Positions 25,834-35,045 are shown, counted from the stretch's first letter. The stretch is DNA of 64,000 nt from Clostridia bacterium (GCA_017405765.1 JAFQZS010000036.1:23997-87996); one strand, 5' to 3'. Program-made: numbers and translations. The notes: generated by a model not told the origin, from the letters alone.

Positions 25834-25854
25834 TGTTCGTCCTCCTTTTATCCT

Positions 25855-28254
25855 CTATTTAAGCTCCACTATCGTAACGCCGTCCTCGCCCTCGCCGTAT
25901 CTGCCGAGACGGAATGACGCTACCGTGCCTAGCGTTCTAAGATGCGTATGAACGCCGCTTCTTAAGGCTCCCGTGCCCTTGCCGTGGATTATCTGCACTT
26001 TTTTAATGCCCAAAAGCACCGCGTCGTCAATAAGCTTATCGACGTCGTACATGGCCTCCTCCACAGTCATGCCGCGTATGTCTATCTCCGTATTTACCTT
26101 TCGCGTCGCCACGTTTATATTCTTTCTTACGCCGGGCGACGCTTTTTTCTTCGCCGCGCGCCTTCCCCGCGCGTCAACGAGCTCCAGCTCGTCAAGCCCG
26201 ACGGTCACGCGCATTATGCCCGCCTGAAGCACGACCTTTCCGCCCTCGGGCGGCTCGACTACCACAGCCTCGCGGTCAAGCTTGATTATACGCACCATGT
26301 CGCCGGGATTTAAGGGCACGTCAATGCCGCCCTTTTTTTCTTTGTTCTCCTCTTTTGCGTCTATATCCTTTTCGGCGGCGCGAAGCTTTCCGCGAAGTGC
26401 CGCACGGTTCTCCATGAGCTTAATGTCGGCAAGCTCGCGCGCGTTCTTCTTCTTTAAGGCTTCAAGCTCGCCCATAACGCTGTCGGACGTCTCCCTCGCT
26501 CTGTTCAAAATGCGCGCCGCTTCGTCGCGCGCCTCGCTTAATATCCTGTTTTTATCGCGCTGCAGATTTTTCTGTGAAAGCTCGGCGCTTCTTTTAATCG
26601 CCTCCGTCTCCTTTAAAAGCTCCTGCGCCATATCGCGCTTTTGCTCCATTTCCATGCGGTTTTTTTCAAGATCGCGTATAACGTCCTCAAATTTTAAGCT
26701 CTCCTGACCTATGCGCTTTTTTGCGTTCTCGATAAGACTTTTTGAAAGCCCCAGCCGCTCCGATATGGCAAAAGCATTGCTTCGTCCCGGTATGCCTATG
26801 AGCAGCTTATACGTCGGACGAAGCGTCTCAACGTCAAATTCGCAGCTCGCGTTCTGTACGCCTTCGGCAGAAAGCGCATATATTTTTAACTCGCTGTAAT
26901 GCGTTGTCGCGGCTATGTGCGCGCCCAGCCGCCGTGTGCGTTCAAGTATCTCTATTGCAAGCGCCGCTCCCTCGACGGGGTCGGTGCCTGCGCCTATCTC
27001 ATCGAACAGTACCATCGTGCGCGGCGCGCATGCGTCCAAAATGGCCACGATATTTTTCATATGCGCCGAAAACGTGGAAAGCGACTGCTCTATCGACTGC
27101 TCGTCGCCTATGTCGGAAAAGATATATTCATAAACGCCGACCGCGCTGCCCTCGGCGGCGGGGATAGAAAGCCCCGACAGCGCCATGGCGCATAAAAGCC
27201 CCAGCGTCTTTAAGGCGACAGTTTTGCCGCCCGTGTTCGGGCCCGTTATAACAAGCGTATCGAAGTGTTCGCCGAGCTCTATATCTATCGGCACGACAGT
27301 TTTTGCGTCTATAAGCGGGTGACGCGCACGCTTTAAAACTATTTTCGCATCACGCGAAATGTCAGGCGTTACGGCTTTCATGTCGAGCGCCAGCTTCGCT
27401 TTTGCGAAAATGAAATCAAGGCGCACAATGTGATAATAATTATTCTCTATTTCATGACGCCTTTCGGCGACCTCGGCCGAAAGTTCATAAAGTATCCTCT
27501 CCATCTCCTCTTTTTCCTCGGCGTAGAGCATCTTTATCCTGTTGTTCGCGTCAACGACGCTCGAGGGCTCTACGAAAAGAGTCGCTCCCGAAGCCGACAT
27601 ATCGTGAACAAGGCCGTGAAGCTCGCTTCTGTATTCGGCCTTGACCGGCACGACGAACCTGTCGTTTCGCACGGTGATTATCGGCTCTTGAAGCACCTTC
27701 TGATAGCGCTGCGAATGGATTATATCCTGCAAAAGATCGCGCACCTTGGCATGAAGGCGCGCCGTCCTTCTGCGTATATCATAAAGCGCCGGACTTGCCG
27801 TATCGGCCATCTCCTCCGGCGATATCACGGCTTCGTTTATTCGCCTTTCAACGGAAGAAACGGGCGATAACTGTGAAAAATGCTTTGACAAGAGTCTCTC
27901 ATCCTCAAAGCTGTCAAAATAGCCCGAAAGCTTTCTCGCCGTTGTTAAAAGCGAGGCTATTTTTAAAAGCTCTCCCATTGAAAGAGCGCTGCCCACCTCG
28001 GCGCGCTTTAAAGACGCCGTTATATCGTGCGCCGCCGCGATAGGCGGAGTGCCGCGCCTTTGTATCATTATCTTTGCCTCGTCCGTCTCGCCGAGCGCTT
28101 CTCTCACCGCGTCGGTACGATCAAACGGGAAAAGGCTTTCGGCCATGCTTTTTGCCTCGTCCGACAGGCAATGAGCCGAAAGCTTTCCCTTTATCTTATT
28201 AAATTCCAGCGTGATAAGCGATTTCTTATAAATATCTTCGGATGTATACTTCAT
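25855..28254 (-). CDS. mutS2: Endonuclease MutS2 (RqcU)
   Basis: MutS-family ATPase with a C-terminal Smr nuclease domain. In Bacillus and Helicobacter it is linked to suppression of recombination and to splitting of collided ribosomes. The start at 28254 follows GCGGAGGAAAAA directly and gives 799 residues. The clamp and core precede the ATPase domain with Walker A GPNTGGKT at 338-345 and LFDEIGAGTDP; a long coiled coil (about 520-640) leads to the Smr domain (about 720-799) with IDIRGMT, IHGKGTGAL and GEGEDGVTIV. It lacks the mismatch-binding domain of MutS, as expected. Confidence 0.96.
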   Translation of the reverse strand: MKYTSEDIYKKSLITLEFNKIKGKLSAHCLSDEAKSMAESLFPFDRTDAVREALGETDEAKIMIQRRGTPPIAAAHDITASLKRAEVGSALSMGELLKIASLLTTARKLSGYFDSFEDERLLSKHFSQLSPVSSVERRINEAVISPEEMADTASPALYDIRRRTARLHAKVRDLLQDIIHSQRYQKVLQEPIITVRNDRFVVPVKAEYRSELHGLVHDMSASGATLFVEPSSVVDANNRIKMLYAEEKEEMERILYELSAEVAERRHEIENNYYHIVRLDFIFAKAKLALDMKAVTPDISRDAKIVLKRARHPLIDAKTVVPIDIELGEHFDTLVITGPNTGGKTVALKTLGLLCAMALSGLSIPAAEGSAVGVYEYIFSDIGDEQSIEQSLSTFSAHMKNIVAILDACAPRTMVLFDEIGAGTDPVEGAALAIEILERTRRLGAHIAATTHYSELKIYALSAEGVQNASCEFDVETLRPTYKLLIGIPGRSNAFAISERLGLSKSLIENAKKRIGQESLKFEDVIRDLEKNRMEMEQKRDMAQELLKETEAIKRSAELSQKNLQRDKNRILSEARDEAARILNRARETSDSVMGELEALKKKNARELADIKLMENRAALRGKLRAAEKDIDAKEENKEKKGGIDVPLNPGDMVRIIKLDREAVVVEPPEGGKVVLQAGIMRVTVGLDELELVDARGRRAAKKKASPGVRKNINVATRKVNTEIDIRGMTVEEAMYDVDKLIDDAVLLGIKKVQIIHGKGTGALRSGVHTHLRTLGTVASFRLGRYGEGEDGVTIVELK

Positions 28255-28268
28255 TTTTCCTCCGCATG

Positions 28269-29006
28269 TCAAAGCGTATTGTAAAAATCGAGCGTTTTTA
28301 AATTTATGTTAAGTTGGGTCAACATAAATCCTTGCGCGGCCTTTGAAAGTATGCGTTCGGACTCCGCGTCAAGTTTAAATGAGAAGATCTTCTTCGCGTC
28401 GGAGCTTATTATGTGGTTCATCGCATCGTATACAGCGCGGTTAACGGGATACGCTCCGGCGTACTTGCCGCCGCGCGCGCATGACGAACATATTACGTTT
28501 CCCGCATTCATGTCGAAAAACATCTCGTCGGAAACGCCTCCGCATACCGCGCACTGTGAGATCTCGGGACGAAAGCCTATAACGGACATGAGCCTAAGCT
28601 CAAAAACCGCCTTTACGTGAGCTTCTTTTTCGCCTCTGCATAAAAGGTAGAGTGAATTAAGAATAAGCGACAGTATCTCTTCGCACTCGCGCCCGTCAGC
28701 CGAAGCTCGGTCGGCAAGCTCGCAGAAATACTGTGCCAGCGAAAGCCGCTCAAGCGATTCTCGTATCTCGAAAAACAGATTGTTTGTTTCGCCGCCCGCA
28801 AGATAAAACGATCCCGCGTTTTTTCTCAGTCTTATGCGCGAATAAGATAAAAGCTGGCAAAGCGAAAGAAGCGGGCTCTTCGGCGATCGCGCTCCTTTGG
28901 CCCATACTGATATCCTGCCCATATCGGGCGTGAGAAGTATTAAAAGCTTGTCCCTCTCTCCCTTTGGATATTCGCGTATCACAAGGCCATGCGTTTCTAT
29001 ATCCAT
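28269..29006 (-). CDS. recO: DNA repair protein RecO
   Basis: RecO works with RecR to load RecA on SSB-coated DNA. The start at 29006 (MDIETHGLVIREYPKGERDK) is the family N-terminus and follows the era stop by one base; a longer reading inside era is unlikely. The product has 246 residues: an N-terminal OB-fold, then a helical domain with a zinc site, seen as CAVCGG followed by CSSC. It belongs to the conserved era-recO pair. Confidence 0.94.
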   Translation of the reverse strand: MDIETHGLVIREYPKGERDKLLILLTPDMGRISVWAKGARSPKSPLLSLCQLLSYSRIRLRKNAGSFYLAGGETNNLFFEIRESLERLSLAQYFCELADRASADGRECEEILSLILNSLYLLCRGEKEAHVKAVFELRLMSVIGFRPEISQCAVCGGVSDEMFFDMNAGNVICSSCARGGKYAGAYPVNRAVYDAMNHIISSDAKKIFSFKLDAESERILSKAAQGFMLTQLNINLKTLDFYNTL

Positions 29007-29007
29007 A

Positions 29008-29907
29008 TCAATATTCGCGCGAATAGCCGAATTCACGAAGCGAGCCCGCCTTGTTGCGCCAGCCTGCGTCCACCTTAACGAAAACGTCCAAAAACACCTT
29101 GCACTCAAACATACGCTCAAGCTCCTCACGCGCGTATGTGCCTATTTTTTTGAGCATTTTTCCGTTCTTTCCTATGATTATGCCCTTGTGCGAATCCTTC
29201 TCGCAGTATATGCACGCGCCTATCTTTATAAGGTCGCCCTGGCTCTCGTCAAAGCTCTCTATAGCGACTGCCACGCCGTGCGGTATCTCGTCGGAAAGAA
29301 GGCGCAGCATTTTTTCGCGGATTATCTCGCCCACTACGGCGCGCTCCGGCTGATCCGTCACCATGTCCTGAGGATAAAACTCCGGCCCCGGCTGCATATA
29401 GTCGCCTATTTCGCTTTCAAGCTCCGCTATCCCGTCGCCCGTGCGCGCGCTTATCGGCATTATGGCCTTAAACTCCATAAGCGGCGCATACGCCGCCATC
29501 GCCATAAGTATAGAAGGTTTCGGCACGGTATCTATTTTATTTATAACGAGTATAACGGGGATATCTCGCCCGCTCATCTTCTCGATAAGCCTTTTTTCGT
29601 CCTCAGTGGGCGCGTTCTTCGGCTCAACGACGAGAAGGATGCATTCAACATCTGCCAGCGACTCGTGAACTATGTCCTCCATATATTCGCCGAGACGGTT
29701 CTTCGGCCTGTGAAAGCCCGGCGTATCAAGAAAGATCATCTGTGTGTCGCCTTTATTGAGTATTGCTATGATGCGGTTCCTCGTTGTCTGAGGACGCTGA
29801 GACACTATGGCCACCTTCTGTCCCACCAGCTTGTTTATAAGCGTAGATTTGCCCACGTTGGGGCGTCCCACTATGGCTATAAAGCCCGATTTAGTTATTT
29901 CTGCCAA
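29008..29907 (-). CDS. era: GTPase Era
   Basis: Ribosome assembly GTPase that binds the 3' end of 16S rRNA. The product has 299 residues: GTPase domain with GRPNVGKST, DTPGFHRP and NKID, then a C-terminal KH domain with GIIIGKNGKMLKKIG. The start is TTG at 29907, nine bases after AGGAG; no better ATG is available without losing the first G-domain strand. It lies between dgkA and recO, as in Bacillus, but without the usual cdd. Confidence 0.97.
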   Translation of the reverse strand: MAEITKSGFIAIVGRPNVGKSTLINKLVGQKVAIVSQRPQTTRNRIIAILNKGDTQMIFLDTPGFHRPKNRLGEYMEDIVHESLADVECILLVVEPKNAPTEDEKRLIEKMSGRDIPVILVINKIDTVPKPSILMAMAAYAPLMEFKAIMPISARTGDGIAELESEIGDYMQPGPEFYPQDMVTDQPERAVVGEIIREKMLRLLSDEIPHGVAVAIESFDESQGDLIKIGACIYCEKDSHKGIIIGKNGKMLKKIGTYAREELERMFECKVFLDVFVKVDAGWRNKAGSLREFGYSREY

Positions 29908-29937
29908 TTTATATTGCTCCTTTTTTTCAACGTATCG

Positions 29938-30396
29938 TCATATCTTCTTTCTGTGCAGGCCGAATCTTATGAAAAGCACGGCGAGCACCACCGACAGAAT
30001 AAAGCCCACAAGCTTTACCGGGTGCGTCAGCGTATCGAAAAAGATGGTCCTTATTATCTCGGTATCGAAAAAGAATAAAAACCCGGCAATTATCGCAAAT
30101 ATTGCGCAGATCAATACGGCTCCCGCAGCGATATCCTTTGCGGCCTTTGCCTTGAAATTAAAGCCCTCCGAATTTATGTCGACCAACTCTTCGATCGCGG
30201 TGTTCACCATTTCGGCAAAAAACACGAGCGCGAAAAACGCGCATAATACCGCGTATTGAACGCGGGTAAAGTCATAGTAAGCGGAAAAATACAGCGTGTA
30301 AAGCGCCAAAACGAGATGTATGCGCATATTCCGCTCGTTCTCAAAACAGCGCCCAATGCCTAAAAACGCATATTTAAACGACCTTAAAAGAGACAT
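29938..30396 (-). CDS. dgkA: Undecaprenol/diacylglycerol kinase (DgkA family)
   Basis: Small integral membrane kinase, 152 residues, with three core helices. In Gram-positives the physiological substrate is mostly undecaprenol, which feeds the wall carrier-lipid pool. The family signature NTAIEELVDI and the following KAAKDIAAGAVLI are present. A fourth hydrophobic segment at the C-terminus (about 120-147) is longer than in the shortest members. It lies between ybeY and era. Confidence 0.93.
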   Translation of the reverse strand: MSLLRSFKYAFLGIGRCFENERNMRIHLVLALYTLYFSAYYDFTRVQYAVLCAFFALVFFAEMVNTAIEELVDINSEGFNFKAKAAKDIAAGAVLICAIFAIIAGFLFFFDTEIIRTIFFDTLTHPVKLVGFILSVVLAVLFIRFGLHRKKI

Positions 30397-30398
30397 TT

Positions 30399-30890
30399 CT
30401 ATCTTGCAAGCCCCACTTTTTTAAGGACTGCTTCCTCCTTTTTACGCATCGTTTTACGGCTTTCCTCGTCATCCTCGTGGTCGTAGCCCACGAGATGGAG
30501 CACGGAATGAGTACATAAAAAGCCCGCCTCGCGCATGAACGAATGGCCGTATTCTTCGGCTTGGGCCCAGGCGTGTTCAAGCGATATGACGATATCGCCC
30601 AAAAAGAGAACGCCGTCCTCATCGCGCTCGCCGCCCAGATCGCACACGGGCTTTCCTTCAGAGAACTCGACCATAGGGAATGACAGCACGTCCGTGGCCG
30701 CGTCCTTTTGTCTGTATTCGCGATTTATCTCACGTATCCTTTTATCGGATACGAACGTAACGTCGATATGCGCTCCGTCGTCTATGCCTTCGGTTTTCAA
30801 CGCCGTATCGACGCATAAGGCGAGCATGTCCTTTAATTCTTTCGTGACCTTAACTTTTCTTTGCCTGTTTATAAACTCCGTTTTGTTCAT
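30399..30890 (-). CDS. ybeY: Endoribonuclease YbeY
   Basis: Metal-dependent RNase involved in 16S rRNA maturation and ribosome quality control. The product has 163 residues, standard length. The zinc-binding HSVLHLVGYDHE motif (three histidines) is near residue 130, preceded by TDVLSFPM and LGDIVIS. Its start overlaps the phoH stop by four bases. In Bacillus a 7TM-HD gene (yqfF/pgpH) lies between phoH and ybeY; it is absent here. Confidence 0.96.
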   Translation of the reverse strand: MNKTEFINRQRKVKVTKELKDMLALCVDTALKTEGIDDGAHIDVTFVSDKRIREINREYRQKDAATDVLSFPMVEFSEGKPVCDLGGERDEDGVLFLGDIVISLEHAWAQAEEYGHSFMREAGFLCTHSVLHLVGYDHEDDEESRKTMRKKEEAVLKKVGLAR

Positions 30891-31894
30891 CTTTTGTCTT
30901 CCGCCGTTCTTCTCGTTATTCGGCGCGTCTCTTTTCGGCGGACGCGCCCGTCGCGTTTTTCATACGCGTTTATTATTTTCTGCACTATCGGGTTTCTCAC
31001 TACGTCCTTATGCGTAAGCTCGCTTATCCCAATGCCTTCAATGTTTTTTAAGACCTTCATCGCGTCTATAAGGCCGGACTGCTTTCCGAAGGGCAGATCG
31101 ACCTGCGTTATATCTCCCGTTATGACCGCCTTTGAGTTAAAGCCAAGGCGCGTCAAAAACATCTTCATCTGCTCTTTCGTAGAGTTCTGCGCCTCGTCTA
31201 AGATTATAAAGCTGTCGTCAAGCGTACGGCCGCGCATATACGCGAGCGGCGCAATTTCTATTATGCCCTTCTCGGCGTATTTCGCATAAGTCTCAAATCC
31301 GAGCATATCGTAAAGCGCGTCGTAGAGCGGTCTTAAATACGGGTCTATCTTCTGCTGAAGGTCTCCCGGCAGAAAGCCCAGCTTTTCGCCTGCCTCAACG
31401 GCGGGGCGCGTGAGTATTATCTTGCTTATCTCCTTGCTTCTGAGCGCCGACACAGCCATCGACACGGCGAGATATGTTTTTCCCGTTCCGGCGGGGCCTA
31501 CGCCCAATACGACCGTATTCTTCCGTATGGAATCGACGTATTTTTTCTGACCTATCGTTTTCGGGCGTATGGGGCGTCCCTTTGCGCTTACTGCAATGCA
31601 GTCGTCGCCCAGGTCGGCTATCTCTGTTTCCCTGTCCTCTTCGACCATTGACATGGCGTATCGCACATTCTGCTCCGATATGGTCTGGTGCTTATCCGAA
31701 AGCTCCTTTAAAACGGCCAGCGCGCGGCGGCAATGCTCAACGCTTTTTTCGCTCCCCGTTATCTTCACCTCGGAACCTCGGCACACTATGCTCACGCCGT
31801 ATTCGTTCTCCAAAAGCTTTATATTCTCGTCCAGATTTCCGAATATATTGAACATGTCCGTTTCGTTTTCAAGCAGTAAAACTTCCGTTGACAT
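30887..31894 (-). CDS. phoH: PhoH-like ATPase
   Basis: PhoH family P-loop protein of 335 residues, probably an RNA helicase-like or nuclease-associated ATPase. A KH-like N-terminal region (residues about 15-80) precedes the ATPase domain, with Walker A GPAGTGKTYLA and Walker B FIILDEAQN. It sits in the conserved yqfD-phoH-ybeY order, starting one base before the yqfD stop. The cellular role is poorly defined in the family. Confidence 0.93.
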   Translation of the reverse strand: MSTEVLLLENETDMFNIFGNLDENIKLLENEYGVSIVCRGSEVKITGSEKSVEHCRRALAVLKELSDKHQTISEQNVRYAMSMVEEDRETEIADLGDDCIAVSAKGRPIRPKTIGQKKYVDSIRKNTVVLGVGPAGTGKTYLAVSMAVSALRSKEISKIILTRPAVEAGEKLGFLPGDLQQKIDPYLRPLYDALYDMLGFETYAKYAEKGIIEIAPLAYMRGRTLDDSFIILDEAQNSTKEQMKMFLTRLGFNSKAVITGDITQVDLPFGKQSGLIDAMKVLKNIEGIGISELTHKDVVRNPIVQKIINAYEKRDGRVRRKETRRITRRTAEDKR

Positions 31895-33094
31895 CTATTC
31901 CTCCGTTGCTTTATCATGCATTATCTCTATGCTTACAGCTATCGGCATAACGCATTCATACTCGGCGTCCATTATATACGAATCCCCGGTCTTTGTAAAT
32001 GTTATATTCCTGTTTAAAACAGCAGCCTCGGGATAAAGAGAACGAAGCTCCAAAAAACATTCAAGCTCCAGTTTATCGCGCGCTTCGTCCCATAACAGCG
32101 GATACGTTTCTTCCTCATACTCGCGTATATCGGCGGTAAGATAAGTTGCAGGAAGCTCAAAGACGCCTATTTTCATCTCTTCTTCTCTTATGATTTTATC
32201 ATACTTATCATACGGAATACTACTGTTTATAAATAAATTTATTTTTACTCCCGCGGCCTTCACGGCACGTTTTTTTAATGTCTCTCCCGTGTATATCTTT
32301 TTTATGCCGTAAAACGGAATGCTTTTATGCATGCTTATCCACACGCGGCCGTAAACTTCGGCCTCAGAATGAAGAAATCGCGTGCCGCCCTCCTCAAGAT
32401 CCACTACTCCGCTTACTAAAAGCTGACCTTTTGTCACCGCCTCTCCTTTTTTTACGGCGGCCTCGCCCTCGTATACCTGTATGCTCTCCACTACTGCGTC
32501 AAAATCGGATACGAGATTTCTTGCCGCGTCGTCCTTCGGCGTTTCGGGCGGCAAAGTACGCGGCTCCACCTTTACATATGCTTTCGTGCCCTTTATGTTT
32601 ATTCCTATCCACGCTATATCCTCATGGCGCATAAGTATCTCGTTCTGTATGGCCGGTATATCCAAGCTGCCTATAGGCGCGCCCGAGCGCAGTCCGGCCT
32701 CGCTCAAGCTCTCCAAAAGCGCGGCCCTGTCGGTGAATTCGGCTCCTTCAAGCTCCACTCCCCATATGAGCGTTGAAAGAAAACATACAAGCGCGAAAAA
32801 CAAAACGGCGCTTATAAGAAACGCCTTGCGCTTTCTGTGTTTGAACATTATGAATCTAAGACCTGTTCTGTCTGTGATACGCACTCTGCAGGACGCCCGG
32901 CGCGCAACGCCCTGTATCCTTTTAAAATCGCCGACGCGCACGCACATGGAAAGCTTTGTTTCGTCCTCTCTTTTTACGTTCCATACATGTATGCCTTCGC
33001 TGCCGGCCAAATTTAAAAAACGCTCCGAAAAAGCGCCCTGTGCGCTTATCGTTATATAGCTTATTATCCAGCGTACTATTTTAAGAATGAACAT
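31895..33094 (-). CDS. yqfD: Sporulation protein YqfD
   Basis: Membrane protein of the sporulation-associated YqfD family, 399 residues. One strong helix lies at about residues 90-112, flanked by an N-terminal soluble domain with VGDFKRIQGVARRASCRVRI and a large outside domain with many beta-type segments. In B. subtilis yqfC-yqfD belong to the sigma-E regulon of the mother cell; the same timing is inferred here from the pairing with YqfC. It ends directly at phoH. Confidence 0.9.
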   Translation of the reverse strand: MFILKIVRWIISYITISAQGAFSERFLNLAGSEGIHVWNVKREDETKLSMCVRVGDFKRIQGVARRASCRVRITDRTGLRFIMFKHRKRKAFLISAVLFFALVCFLSTLIWGVELEGAEFTDRAALLESLSEAGLRSGAPIGSLDIPAIQNEILMRHEDIAWIGINIKGTKAYVKVEPRTLPPETPKDDAARNLVSDFDAVVESIQVYEGEAAVKKGEAVTKGQLLVSGVVDLEEGGTRFLHSEAEVYGRVWISMHKSIPFYGIKKIYTGETLKKRAVKAAGVKINLFINSSIPYDKYDKIIREEEMKIGVFELPATYLTADIREYEEETYPLLWDEARDKLELECFLELRSLYPEAAVLNRNITFTKTGDSYIMDAEYECVMPIAVSIEIMHDKATEE

Positions 33095-33391
33095 CTACGC
33101 CTCCAAAAACTCAACCGAACGCATACGCCCCTCAATATATATGCCGTCTGCCGACAGCGCTTTAATGATAAGACCGTCCCCTTTTATTGTTATCACTCCG
33201 CCTTTTACGGCGACTCTTACACACTCCTCGGAGTATTCGAGTATACCTTTGGTATTTTCTATCGTAAGCTCGCGGCCCCCTATGCTCTCCAGCCTGAAAA
33301 CGCCCGTTACCGTATCAAGCGGTATTTCAAACGCCCGGCTTATGACCTCAAGCGCGCCGCGCCGTTCTTTTTTCTCTCTGCTGTCGGCCAC
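33095..33391 (-). CDS. yqfC: Sporulation protein YqfC (YabP family)
   Basis: Small YabP/YqfC-family protein made in the mother cell during sporulation. The start chosen is GTG at 33391, because AGGAGG ends exactly seven bases upstream; an ATG 18 bases earlier would place that ribosome site inside the gene. This gives 98 residues. The core VTGVFRLESIGGRELTIENTKGI matches the family. It is the first gene of a ten-gene minus-strand run and is divergent from ylbJ, with a roughly 90-base shared regulatory region. Confidence 0.9.
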   Translation of the reverse strand: MADSREKKERRGALEVISRAFEIPLDTVTGVFRLESIGGRELTIENTKGILEYSEECVRVAVKGGVITIKGDGLIIKALSADGIYIEGRMRSVEFLEA

Positions 33392-33499
33392 GATGGCGCC
33401 TCCTAACATTTGTTATGCTTAAATTTATGCCGATTATCATACTAAAATGAATAAGCGTCGGAATATAATTTTTAAAGAAGCCAAGAGAGGAGACGGCGC
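33392..33499. promoter_or_regulatory. Divergent yqfC/ylbJ regulatory region
   Basis: The 108-base, AT-rich gap between two divergent sporulation genes must hold promoters for both. CATACTAA at about 33438 on the plus strand, and CATAACAA with an upstream ATAAT on the minus strand, resemble -10 elements of sporulation sigma factors of the sigma-E type. The match is partial and spacing is not convincing, so this is only a suggestion. Confidence 0.35.
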
Positions 33500-34606
33500 A
33501 TGAAAAAGTATTTAAAAAAAGTGGCGCTTTATTTTGCGATAGCGACATTTATACTTCTGTATTTTCTTTTTCCGAAAAGCGCCGGCGAAGCCGTTTCAAA
33601 CGCGCTGGCACTTTGCGGCGGCATTGTGATACCGTCGCTTTTTATTTTCTTTATAATTTCCGATCTTTTTGTGAAAAGCGGTATGTGCGAAGATATGGGG
33701 CGACTGGTCTCTCCCTTGCTTTCTCCTCTCCTAAAGCTTTCTGGCGGCGCCTGCGTTTCGTTTATCGTCTCTCTTATTTCGGGATATCCTGCCGGAGGTA
33801 TTGGGGCGGTGACGCTTTATAAAAAAGGCGGCGTCGGCCGCGCCGAATGCGAACGTCTTTTGATGTTTTCAAACAACTGCGGTCCCGCATTTCTCATAAC
33901 GGCTGTAGGCTCTTCAATGCTCGGCAGCGTGCGCGCCGGAGCATTTCTTTATATCGTTCATATCATATCGGCCGCGCTTATTGCCGCGCTGTCAGGGCGC
34001 ATATATCCGTCAATGCGCGAAAAAAGCACGTCTGTTCCTCCCCGCGAAGAAAAATCGGCCCTCTTGCTCTTAAGCGACGCCATAAGCTCTTCGGCGCTCA
34101 TTATGCTCAACGTCTGCGCCTCGATAGTCGTCTTTTCAGCCGTTATAGGGCTTTTAAACGAAAGCGGCGCGGCCGATATTATTTCAGGGATACTTAAACT
34201 TTTCGACATTCCCGAAAATATCACACGGGCGTCTTTGGGATCTCTCCTTGAGCTTACTGCCGGTACGTCGATGATATGCTCTTCGGTAACCGACGCGCGA
34301 CTTATGCTCACGCTTATATCGGCGTTCACCGGCTTCGGCGGCTTCTGCGTACATATGCAGCTTCTGCCGCACGTCTATGAGGCGGGACTTCGTGCCGGGA
34401 AGTATTTTTTGGGTAAGACGGCTCACGCCGTTATCGCTGCGGCGATAACGTATTTTACGGCGGATGATTTTCTTGAAACGGCTGTCGTTTTTTCGCCTGC
34501 TTACGCCGAAAAAGCGGCCGCATTTGCCTTTGGCGGATCTTTGCCCCTGCTTTTATGCGCGGGCGCGGGCATATTAAGTTTTATTCTTTTTAAGAAAAGA
34601 AGCTGA
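33500..34606 (+). CDS. ylbJ: Sporulation integral membrane protein YlbJ (nucleoside-recognition/Gate domain)
   Basis: Polytopic membrane protein of 368 residues with about 8-9 helices, needed for normal spore formation in B. subtilis, where it is under sigma-E. Family features: GGIVIPSLFIFFIISDLF near residue 40, SLISGYPAGG at about 95 and FSNNCGPAFLI at about 125. Gate-domain proteins often act as transporters; the substrate is unknown. The ATG follows GAGGAGAC. It is the first plus-strand gene and is divergent from yqfC, consistent with shared sporulation timing. Confidence 0.9.
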   Translation: MKKYLKKVALYFAIATFILLYFLFPKSAGEAVSNALALCGGIVIPSLFIFFIISDLFVKSGMCEDMGRLVSPLLSPLLKLSGGACVSFIVSLISGYPAGGIGAVTLYKKGGVGRAECERLLMFSNNCGPAFLITAVGSSMLGSVRAGAFLYIVHIISAALIAALSGRIYPSMREKSTSVPPREEKSALLLLSDAISSSALIMLNVCASIVVFSAVIGLLNESGAADIISGILKLFDIPENITRASLGSLLELTAGTSMICSSVTDARLMLTLISAFTGFGGFCVHMQLLPHVYEAGLRAGKYFLGKTAHAVIAAAITYFTADDFLETAVVFSPAYAEKAAAFAFGGSLPLLLCAGAGILSFILFKKRS

Positions 34607-34661
34607 GATCCGATTGAATACGACAAATATCAGTAATATAATAAAAGGCGAGGTGAGAACG

Positions 34662-34868
34662 ATGTTTTCAAAAGAAATAAGGCCGATGTGCCTTTACTGC
34701 TTCAATTCGACTAAGATCTTCGACGACGGAAAGCAATGCCTTTGTCCGAAGGCCGGAGTAGTATCTGCGGATCATTCGTGCCGCAGATATAAATACGATC
34801 CCACAAAAAGAATACCTCCCCGCCGCAAGGTCTTTTCGGGCGGAGATATCAAGATAAGCGAGATATGA
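34662..34868 (+). CDS. Small cysteine-rich protein next to ylbJ
   Basis: A 68-residue protein starting at the ATG at 34662, which has GAGGTGAG four bases upstream; a start 48 bases earlier has no ribosome site. Four cysteines (CLYC, then CLC and a later single C in DHSC; five in all) suggest a small zinc or metal site. The C-terminal KYDPTKRIPPRR is basic. Similar small proteins with the pattern CxxC...C...C..(F/Y)KYDPxKRxPP occur in many Clostridia, from memory, without known function. It is followed by a terminator and probably cotranscribed with ylbJ. Confidence 0.75.
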   Translation: MFSKEIRPMCLYCFNSTKIFDDGKQCLCPKAGVVSADHSCRRYKYDPTKRIPPRRKVFSGGDIKISEI

Positions 34869-34873
34869 AAAAA

Positions 34874-34898
34874 GCGGCCGTATCCGGCCGCCTTTTTT
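34874..34898 (+). terminator. Intrinsic terminator after the small cysteine-rich gene
   Basis: A perfect seven-base-pair stem (GCGGCCG with CGGCCGC) and TATC loop is followed by TTTTTT and preceded by AAAAAA, so it can work on both strands. It lies six bases after the stop codon. Confidence 0.9.
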
Positions 34899-34946
34899 AT
34901 TGAGCGGGAAATAGAGGCTGTTTATAAAAAAACTTTGCAGTGCGCT

Positions 34947-34965
34947 AAAAGACGCAAGCGTTTTC
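34947..34965 (+). repeat. Flanking 19-base direct repeat, left copy
   Basis: AAAAGACGCAAGCGTTTTC occurs here and again at 35863-35881, on the two sides of the inverted-repeat element. The right copy is also the 5' half (plus strand) of the hairpin that terminates the MATE gene. It may be a target duplication or a copy of part of that terminator. Confidence 0.7.
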
Positions 34966-34979
34966 AGAACCTAGGTTCT
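34966..34979. repeat. GAACN4GTTC palindrome 1
   Basis: AGAACCTAGGTTCT is a perfect 14-base palindrome and the first of three related sites. The core GAAC-N4-GTTC matches the minimal LexA/DinR (Cheo) box of Gram-positive bacteria, although the central bases CTAG differ from the refined RNRY centre. Confidence 0.6.
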
Positions 34980-35027
34980 AAGACTCCTTTTTCTTGCTTC
35001 CCTTGCTTTGAAAGCAAGAACAAAATT

Positions 35028-35045
35028 TTAGAACCGAGGTTCTAA
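35028..35045. repeat. GAACN4GTTC palindrome 2
   Basis: TTAGAACCGAGGTTCTAA has eight-base inverted arms around GA. The same 18 bases recur at 35780-35797. It is part of the left inverted end of the element. Confidence 0.7.

Noticed and set aside
28897..30078. 393-codon plus-strand frame opposite era and recO
   Set aside because: Spans two confirmed genes on the other strand, no ribosome site and no recognisable domain.
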